Part shown: positions 44,344 to 50,550 of the stretch, in pieces
How positions within the stretch are numbered: the first letter of the stretch is position 1
Layout of the letters: each line of letters begins with the position of its first letter
Assembly: GCA_017474045.1 (NCBI GenBank)
Contig: JAFUHX010000080.1
Span: 1 to 52,300 of the forward strand
Origin: Clostridia bacterium
Lineage (GTDB): Bacteria > Bacillota > Clostridia > Oscillospirales > Acutalibacteraceae
Direction of reading: 5' to 3'
Length of the DNA: 52,300 nt
Translations under genes and position numbers: made by a program
Notes under the pieces: model-generated
What the model was told of the DNA's origin: nothing
What the model saw: the letters and a program-made list of their open reading frames with translations, nothing else
The model's database searches: none

Positions 44344-44533
44344 CGTAATACTCCTCACTCAAAGGAAAATCGACATCATAATTATTAATATATTCCTGAG
44401 CAAACTCTTCTGAAATTTCTTCATCGCTCAGAAAAGAATAAACATCTTGATTTTCAGGAGCATTTCTGTAGTTCAGATAGTCAGAAACCTTTCCTGTTTT
44501 CATAAATATATTCCACAATTCTTTTTTAGTCAA
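44309..44533 (-). CDS. YqzL-like small protein between era and recO
   Basis: A 74-aa acidic protein with the N-terminal pattern KKELWNIFMKTGKVSDYLNY, which resembles YqzL (W..F..TG....YL), the short protein found between era and recO in bacilli. The rest is longer than YqzL and very acidic (many D, E, Y). The role is unknown. The start is TTG (44531-44533), 5 nt after GGCGGTGAT; a GTG inside that site is less likely. Its 3' end overlaps recO by 35 nt. Confidence 0.6.
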   Translation of the reverse strand: MTKKELWNIFMKTGKVSDYLNYRNAPENQDVYSFLSDEEISEEFAQEYINNYDVDFPLSEEYYDDIQNGRFGDS

Positions 44534-44625
44534 AAAAATCACCGCCGAAACAAAAGTTTTTGTTTTATATTTTTAGTTTTGACGATATTTCACTTTTTGA
44601 CTCATGGAAAAAGAAACCAACAGAA

Positions 44626-45525
44626 TTAATCAAGGCCAAAATTATGAATAAGGCCCTCTCGGTTTCGCCAGCCGTCCTTAACTTTTACCCAGCATTGAAG
44701 ATTGATTTTGCAATCAAAGAATTTCTCCATATCCTGTCTTGCATAGGTTGAAATTTTTTTAAGCATTGCACCCTTCTTGCCGATTATTATTCCTTTATGG
44801 CTTTCTTTTTCGCAATAAATTGTTGCTTCAACATCAATAAGGTTTTTATCGCTTCTTTCTCGCATTTTTTCAATAGAAACAGCAACACCGTGGGGTATTT
44901 CTTTATCAAGAAGGCGAAGCATTTTTTCTCTGATTATTTCAGCGGCAATTACTCTCTCGGGCTGATCTGTTAAAGTATCATCAGGGAAGAAATGTTGCGA
45001 TGGGAAAGCAAGCTTCACAAGCTCTTTTTCAAGAACATCTATTCCGTCATTTTTCAAGGCGCTGACAGGAACCACGGCTTCAAAATCATAAAGAGCAGAC
45101 ATTTTGGCAACTCTCAGCATTAAATCGCTTTTTTGAGCAATGGTATCGATTTTATTGATTACCAGAACTACCGGCATTTTTTCTTTTTTAAATTTCTCAA
45201 TAAGCTCCACTTCTGCTGCTCTGAGCTCACCGGTAGGCTCAATAACCAGCATACATGCATCGACACCCGAGATACTGTCGGAAACAGCCTTGATCATTTT
45301 TTCGCCCAATTTATTATGGGGTCTGTGGTAGCCGGGAGTGTCGGTAAAAACAAGCTGTGTTTCTTCCTTTGTTAAAACGCCCATAATTCTTGTTCTGGTT
45401 GTCTGGGGCTTATCGGAAACGATGGCTATTTTTTGACCAAGCATTTTATTAAGTATGGAAGATTTTCCGACATTGGGGCAACCGACAATTGCTATAAAAG
45501 CAGTTTTTGTGTTTATTGTTTCCAT
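44626..45525 (-). CDS. era: GTPase Era
   Basis: A 299-aa GTPase needed for 16S rRNA maturation and 30S assembly. The G1 loop is GCPNVGKSS, G3 is DTPGYHRP and G4 is NKID. The C-terminal KH domain has GIIIGKKGAMLKK. Start ATG follows GAGGTAGA. It has its own promoter and leads the era-yqzL-recO run. Confidence 0.97.
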   Translation of the reverse strand: METINTKTAFIAIVGCPNVGKSSILNKMLGQKIAIVSDKPQTTRTRIMGVLTKEETQLVFTDTPGYHRPHNKLGEKMIKAVSDSISGVDACMLVIEPTGELRAAEVELIEKFKKEKMPVVLVINKIDTIAQKSDLMLRVAKMSALYDFEAVVPVSALKNDGIDVLEKELVKLAFPSQHFFPDDTLTDQPERVIAAEIIREKMLRLLDKEIPHGVAVSIEKMRERSDKNLIDVEATIYCEKESHKGIIIGKKGAMLKKISTYARQDMEKFFDCKINLQCWVKVKDGWRNREGLIHNFGLD

Positions 45526-45562
45526 CTTTCTACCTCTTGATTAACATAAATACTCTTATATA

Positions 45563-45591
45563 ATGATATACAAATTGCAGGAAAAAATCAA
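45563..45591 (-). promoter_or_regulatory. Promoter of era
   Basis: Minus strand TTGATT (45586-45591), 17 bp, TATCAT (45563-45568), 38 nt before the ATG. Confidence 0.6.
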
Positions 45592-45616
45592 TATTTCAAA
45601 TGATTTTTATAACACA

Positions 45617-45652
45617 AAAGCGACAGAACGAATTTTTCGAATCTGTCGCTTT
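45617..45652 (-). terminator. Terminator after ruvX
   Basis: Stem AAAGCGACAGA/TCTGTCGCTTT, 14-nt loop with its own TTCGAA, just after the ruvX stop, then TTGTGTT on the minus strand. Confidence 0.8.
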
Positions 45653-45658
45653 GACTAT

Positions 45659-46072
45659 TTATCTTTTTCTTGAGGCAAGAAAATCTTCAAGAATCATTAC
45701 TGCTGAAACCGCGTCAACAATATTTTTTCGTTTTTTGCCTCTGACGTTAACCTCATTAAGCGCTCTGTGGGCTGAAACAGTTGTTAACCTTTCATCCTGC
45801 ATAACAACCTCAATGCCGCATTTTTCAGAAAGCTTTTCAGCAAAATCCTTGCATTTCAACGCCCTTTCGCCCTGAGATCCATCCATATTTTTAGGAAGTC
45901 CGACAACGATCAGCTCAACCTTTTTTTCCATGACCGTCTGACAGATTGCTTCAATAACCTTAGGCTCATATTTTTCAAAAATAACACCAACGGGCGAAGC
46001 AAGCATTTCGCCTTTGTCGCAAGCAGCAAGACCGGTTCGACTATCGCCATAGTCAACTGACAAGATTACCAT
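45659..46072 (-). CDS. ruvX: Putative pre-16S rRNA nuclease / Holliday junction resolvase-like RuvX (YqgF)
   Basis: A 137-aa RNase H-fold protein of the YqgF family. It begins VILSVDYGDSRTGLA with the first catalytic Asp, then VVGLPKNMDGSQG and QDERLTTVSAH, and the last Asp in NIVDAVSA. YqgF in E. coli trims pre-16S rRNA. The start lies 8 nt past the penicillin-binding protein stop, with GAGGTG overlapping that stop. Confidence 0.93.
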   Translation of the reverse strand: MVILSVDYGDSRTGLAACDKGEMLASPVGVIFEKYEPKVIEAICQTVMEKKVELIVVGLPKNMDGSQGERALKCKDFAEKLSEKCGIEVVMQDERLTTVSAHRALNEVNVRGKKRKNIVDAVSAVMILEDFLASRKR

Positions 46073-46080
46073 TCTTCACC

Positions 46081-48465
46081 TCACGCTGCAATATCAACAG
46101 CTGCCGCTTCGGGAGAATTGTTTGTTTGCGGCTCAGAAGAACTCGGCGCTGTTGTTGTTTCAGGCGGCTTAGTTGTAGTCGGTGGCGCCGTTGTGGGAGG
46201 CGCTGTTGTTGTTTCGGGAGCCTTGGTTGTTTCAGGTGGCTTAGTTGTTGAAGGCTTGGTTGTTGTGGGATTGGTTGTTGACTGCCTCTTGGTAGTGGTT
46301 TCGTCATCATCTTTCTTGGTTGTTTTTTCTGCCTTCGTTGTGGTTTCTTCTTCGGTTGTTTCCGTTTCAGTTTCAAGAACGGGAATTGTTGAATAGAACA
46401 CCTTGTTAACCTCGCTGGCACTTCCGCCCATTTCCTTGGCAACATCGCCAAAGGTTTTTGTCGCAAGACCTTCATGAATTTCGCTGAACACATAGCGGAA
46501 AATTGTTTTAGCAGGATTTGAACCTCCGGTTCTTAAATCGGCAGGATAGTCGTAGCCATACCACACCGCTGTTACATAATACGGTGTTCCGCCGCAATAC
46601 CACTTATCGCAGTTATCTGAGGTTGTACCGGTTTTAGCAAAGGTCTGGAAGCCACTGATTTTTGAACCGTAAGCAGTTCCGTTTGACTGAACAACTGCTC
46701 TTGTCATCATTCCGAGAGTCTGGTTTGCAGTTGAAGTCTTAATTGCCTGCTGAGGCTCATTATTTGTGTTATCAAGAATAATTTCGCCGTTTCTGTCAAC
46801 AACCTTGTAGTAGCTATACGGTGCGAAATATTTTCCACCGTTTCCGAAGGTCGCAAAAGCCGCAGCCATTTCAAGCGTGGTCACACCGGTTTGAGTTCCG
46901 CCAACGGCAAGAGGGCTCAAATCCATATCGCCGCTTGAAAGATTAAGATGGAAAGACTCGTTGCAATATTCCCAGGCAGTTCTGACACCAAGCATTTCTT
47001 TTAGAATTCTGACAGGAACAGTGTTAAGTGAACGAACGAGAGCTTCCTGAGCAGTTATATAGTTTCCGCTTCCGTGATCTCCGTTAAAATTACGGGGCCA
47101 CTCTCTTCCGTTAAGAGTTATCGCTTTTTCAAGAATTGCTGAACCCGGAGTAATAAGCTCCTTATCAATAGCCGGCGCATAGACAGCAAGAGGCTTGATT
47201 GAAGAACCGGGCTGACGCTTTGCGCGGTTATCAGTTGCTCGGTTATAGCCGTTGTTGCTTGTTTTTTCATCAGCACCGCCAACGAGGGCAACAATTCTTC
47301 CTTTATAGTCCATTATTGTCATTGAGGATTGAGGAAGCTTATCGTTAACTCTGTATGCCGACGGGAAACCGCTTCGGTTTTCATAAACACTTTCAACCCA
47401 ATCCTGAATTTCAAGGTCAACAGCAGAATAAATTTTTAAGCCGCCATAATAAACCATTCGCCAAGCTTCATTATATTCATAGCCATATTCACTTTGAAGG
47501 TCAGCAATAACCTGATCAATAACATATTCATCATACCAGGAAAGAATATCGGCTTTTGTTTCAGAGCTTTCAGAGCTTGTTTCTTTCTTTTCAACAAGCT
47601 TGATTTTCTTTTTCATCCACTTATTATATTGCTTCTCGGTAAGCTTTCCTTCAGAAAGCATATAGCCAAGACAGGTTTGTTGACGGGCAACAGCCTTGTC
47701 GTAGTTAACATAAGGATTATAGGAATAAGGAGATTTGGTTATTCCGGCAAGCATTGCGCACTCGCCTATATTGAGTTCATCAACAGACTTTCCGAAATAT
47801 GTTTCGGCAGCAGTTTTAACACCGTAGCAGCCTGCACCAAGATAAACCGTATTAAGATATGCTTCAAGAATATCTTTTTTGGAATAGTATTTTTCCAAAT
47901 TGAGCGCACGAAGGATTTCGTTAAACTTTCTGTAGTAAGTAACTTGTTTTTGGTCGGTAAGGTTCTTAATAAGCTGCTGAGTGATTGTTGAACCGCCCTG
48001 ACCTGCAGCGCTGGGCTTAACCATAACACCGATTGTTCTTATCCAGTCAACACCGTTATGGGAATAAAAACGTTTATCTTCCAAACAAACAAAAGCCCAA
48101 AGAAGATTGTCGGGCATTTCGTCGTAGCTGACCCAGATTCGATTTTCTTCTCCGTGAAGTCTTGCAATTTCAACAGGCTTATTCTTTTTGTTGTAAGCAT
48201 ACATTATTGAAGTCTGACTTTGGGAATTTTTATAGTTATCAAGATCAATAATTCTTTTTCCCTCAACAACTTCTTCAACATGAGACAAAACAGAAGAGCC
48301 AACAATTATTCCCGTCAGCATTCCTGAAACGAAAAGGCAGAAAAGAAGAACGAAAATAGTGAACAAAACCGGGTGTTTCTTTCTCTTTTTATTTTTCTTA
48401 TTATTGGGCTTAGCTGCTTTTTTAACAGCCGGAGCCTTCTTTTTTTCCGGTGATTTGCTTTCCAT
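46081..48465 (-). CDS. Class A penicillin-binding protein (PBP1A type)
   Basis: A bifunctional peptidoglycan glycosyltransferase and transpeptidase, 794 aa. Order: a cytoplasmic Lys/Pro/Ala-rich tail (1-32), one membrane segment (about 33-58), the glycosyltransferase domain with catalytic Glu in CLEDKRFYSHNGVD and GGSTITQQLIKNL, then the transpeptidase with the active Ser in RQPGSSIKPLA, SLN in RSLNTVP and KTGT in FAKTGTTSD. The last 100 or so residues are a Thr/Pro/Glu-rich low-complexity tail (TTKPPETT-type), probably crossing the wall or glycosylated. The ATG is preceded by GGAGGC at a longish distance (12 nt), so a nearby alternative start is possible. Confidence 0.95.
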   Translation of the reverse strand: MESKSPEKKKAPAVKKAAKPNNKKNKKRKKHPVLFTIFVLLFCLFVSGMLTGIIVGSSVLSHVEEVVEGKRIIDLDNYKNSQSQTSIMYAYNKKNKPVEIARLHGEENRIWVSYDEMPDNLLWAFVCLEDKRFYSHNGVDWIRTIGVMVKPSAAGQGGSTITQQLIKNLTDQKQVTYYRKFNEILRALNLEKYYSKKDILEAYLNTVYLGAGCYGVKTAAETYFGKSVDELNIGECAMLAGITKSPYSYNPYVNYDKAVARQQTCLGYMLSEGKLTEKQYNKWMKKKIKLVEKKETSSESSETKADILSWYDEYVIDQVIADLQSEYGYEYNEAWRMVYYGGLKIYSAVDLEIQDWVESVYENRSGFPSAYRVNDKLPQSSMTIMDYKGRIVALVGGADEKTSNNGYNRATDNRAKRQPGSSIKPLAVYAPAIDKELITPGSAILEKAITLNGREWPRNFNGDHGSGNYITAQEALVRSLNTVPVRILKEMLGVRTAWEYCNESFHLNLSSGDMDLSPLAVGGTQTGVTTLEMAAAFATFGNGGKYFAPYSYYKVVDRNGEIILDNTNNEPQQAIKTSTANQTLGMMTRAVVQSNGTAYGSKISGFQTFAKTGTTSDNCDKWYCGGTPYYVTAVWYGYDYPADLRTGGSNPAKTIFRYVFSEIHEGLATKTFGDVAKEMGGSASEVNKVFYSTIPVLETETETTEEETTTKAEKTTKKDDDETTTKRQSTTNPTTTKPSTTKPPETTKAPETTTAPPTTAPPTTTKPPETTTAPSSSEPQTNNSPEAAAVDIAA

Positions 48466-48581
48466 AATTAATAAAGCCTCCGATGAAATAATTATTTCCG
48501 ATTAAAATAATTTTATGTGGATATAATATCACACGCTAACAGTTATTATAATAAAAATCAATCATTAAATCAACCTAAATA

Positions 48582-48728
48582 TTAACTTTTTTTGTTTTTC
48601 ATCAATTTATAGACCGCAAAAAAGTTCAGACCGCATAAAACAAGACAAATGAAGAGTTTTTGGGCTTTCAATTTTCTAAGGAAAACCTTTAAAAACACAA
48701 AAATCACCAAAAGCAGATAGCAACACAT
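48582..48728 (-). CDS. Possible small membrane protein (48 aa)
   Basis: In the 343-nt gap between the repeat protein and the penicillin-binding protein, the minus strand has an open frame that reads MCCYLLLVIFVFLKVF, a basic turn (RKLKAQK), then LFICLVLCGLNFFAVY and ends KNKKS. This is the shape of a two-helix membrane peptide. Against it: no ribosome binding site near the ATG and no promoter I can support, and T-rich sequence gives hydrophobic frames by chance. The rest of this gap holds the terminator at 48750-48780 and A/T-rich sequence upstream of the penicillin-binding protein gene. Confidence 0.3.
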   Translation of the reverse strand: MCCYLLLVIFVFLKVFLRKLKAQKLFICLVLCGLNFFAVYKLMKNKKS

Positions 48729-48749
48729 CACAATAAAGTTTAACCTTAA

Positions 48750-48780
48750 AAACCCACAGTCTCAGAGAGACTGTGGGTTT
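48750..48780 (-). terminator. Terminator after the Cys-repeat protein
   Basis: Perfect 14-bp stem AAACCCACAGTCTC/GAGACTGTGGGTTT with a 3-nt loop; T-runs flank both sides. It lies 28 nt past the stop of the repeat protein. Confidence 0.9.
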
Positions 48781-48808
48781 TTTGAGATGTTTAATATTTT
48801 CTCAGGTT

Positions 48809-50164
48809 TTATGAAAGGAAAGACATATTAATTCCGGGATACCATTCCATATCTGAGCAGCAAGTTATTCTTGTTCTTGCAATCCAGGAGAAAATGGTGC
48901 AAATCAAACGAATGATCTTTGAGAAAATATTATCGCTGTGGCAGATACAACCGTCATGACTATGATATTCATAGTTACATCCGTCGCAATAGCCGTCACC
49001 GTTCTTATCGGTATGAGCGCCGTCGTTTACGGGAATTGTCTGGCTTTCTACCTTGAAGCCGCAAAGGATACATTCATATGCATCGGTAAGTCCGGTTGAT
49101 GTGCAGGTTGCTGCATAGCCGGGGATAATCTTGAAGTTGTGGTTTTCTGACTTCTCAATTACCTCTGTCTTCTCAGCGCCGCATGAACACTTTCTGACCT
49201 TAAGTCCGGTTTCTTTGCAGGTTGCCTTCTTGGTAACTACCCATTCACCATAGCTGTGGTCTGCTGTTTCTTTTGAATTTTCGCTTGCGCAAACTGAGCA
49301 GACTCTTGAGTGAACATCGCCTTCATTGGTCCAGACATTTTCATAGGTATGTTCGCCTGTGGCTGAAATTGTTGCTTTTTCAACATAATCAGCAGGTCTT
49401 TCTTCTTCTGAAAGCTTTTCACAAACTGTGCATACTCTTTCTTTTTCGCCGGCTTCTGAGCATGTTGCTTCCTTAACAACCTTCCATTCGCCGTAGCTGT
49501 GAGCTACCCTGGGTATTTCTACATAAGGCGACTTAACAGCTGCGCAATCAAGACAATAATAAGCTTTTGAACCGGTTGAATTACATGTGGGTTCAACAAT
49601 TATCTTGTAATCGTCGGTTGTGAAGTTATGATTTCCTGTTGCAGGAATTACGATATCATCAATTTTTGCGTTACCGTTTTCATCTGCAAATTTCGTTGAG
49701 CATTTTGAGCATGACCAGAATTCTTTTGTTCCGTTCTTGCCGCAGGTTGCATCAACCTTTTCATGATGAGTCATTGCGTGTCCGCTTGAAGCAAGTACTT
49801 CTGTTTTTTCTACTCCGCAGGCGCAGGCTGTTATTACATATCCATCTTCTGTACAGTTAGCTTCTACTCTTTCAACCTCTGTTGCATAAACATGTTCGCC
49901 GGTTGAAGGAACAACAACTGTTACTTTTTCGATTACAGTGCCGCAAGCTGAACAGTATGTTACAAGGTCATAAGAACCGTCTTCTCCGCAAGAAGCGGGA
50001 ACTATGTTTTCTTTTCTTGTAGCTTCTGTGTGAGCGAGTTTTGAGCCTTCATCATTTAAAGTATCTTTTGTTCCGCAACCATAATCACAAAGAGCAGTTT
50101 TTGTTCCGTCTTTTTCACATGTTGCGTTATTGTCTGATACGTAATTTGTGAACTTATGGTCAAC
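48809..50164 (-). pseudogene. 3' part of the Cys-repeat surface protein, after an in-frame amber
   Basis: This frame continues the upstream frame without a shift, separated only by TAG at 50165-50167. If it is read, it adds 451 residues: one more repeat end, then 8-9 degenerate Cys modules with patterns such as ATCxxxG, CxxCG and HxY(G/A), then DKNGDGYCDGC, and a C-terminus with CICHSD, a hydrophobic stretch (IIRLICTIFSWIA) and CCSDMEWY. The last part looks like a C-terminal membrane or wall-retention region. Base use matches the 5' part. No ribosome binding site supports an independent start after the TAG; the first ATG is 131 codons in. It is either the broken end of one gene, a sequencing or assembly error in repeats, or a read-through product. 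Confidence 0.65.
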
Positions 50165-50550
50165 CTATGAATCTGCAATTTCTCTTATGTTGGTTTCACC
50201 GCAACCGAATTCACATTCTGCTGTTTCTGTTGCATTCTTCAGACATGTTGCATCGTCGTTGCCTACGTAGCTTTCGAACTTATGGTCAACTGTTGAGTCA
50301 GCAATGTCTCTTGTGTCTTTTGCACCGCAACCGAAAGCACATTCTGCTGTTTCGGTTTCGTTCTTCTGACAAGTTGCATCGTTGTTGCCTATGTATGTTA
50401 CATACTTATGGTCAACTGTTGAGTCTGCAATTTCTCTTGTGTCTTCTGCACCACAACCGAAAGTACACTTGGCTGTTTCGGTTTCGTTCTTCAGACATGT
50501 TGCATCGTTATTGCCTACATAGTTTTCATACTTATGGTCAACTGTTCCAA
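50040..50550 (-). repeat. 126-bp tandem repeat block B (3-4 units)
   Basis: Units are spaced 126 bp (42 codons), each with the plus-strand core CCGCAACCGAA. The last unit ends with a variant module (FTNYVSDNNATCE, CDYGCGTKDTLNDEG) that also ends block A. The amber codon lies in this block. Confidence 0.85.

Noticed and set aside
46118-46396. Val/Gly/Ser-rich plus-strand frame opposite the penicillin-binding protein tail
   Set aside because: It is the mirror of the low-complexity Thr/Pro repeat; low-complexity antisense readings are expected.
47494-47991. A 165-codon plus-strand frame opposite the penicillin-binding protein
   Set aside because: Antisense of the glycosyltransferase/linker region; no start signal.
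50165-50167. Amber codon as evidence of a recoded genetic code
   Set aside because: The other genes whose ends I read use TAA or TGA, and no other in-frame TAG was seen in a conserved gene; a single case in a repeat does not support recoding.
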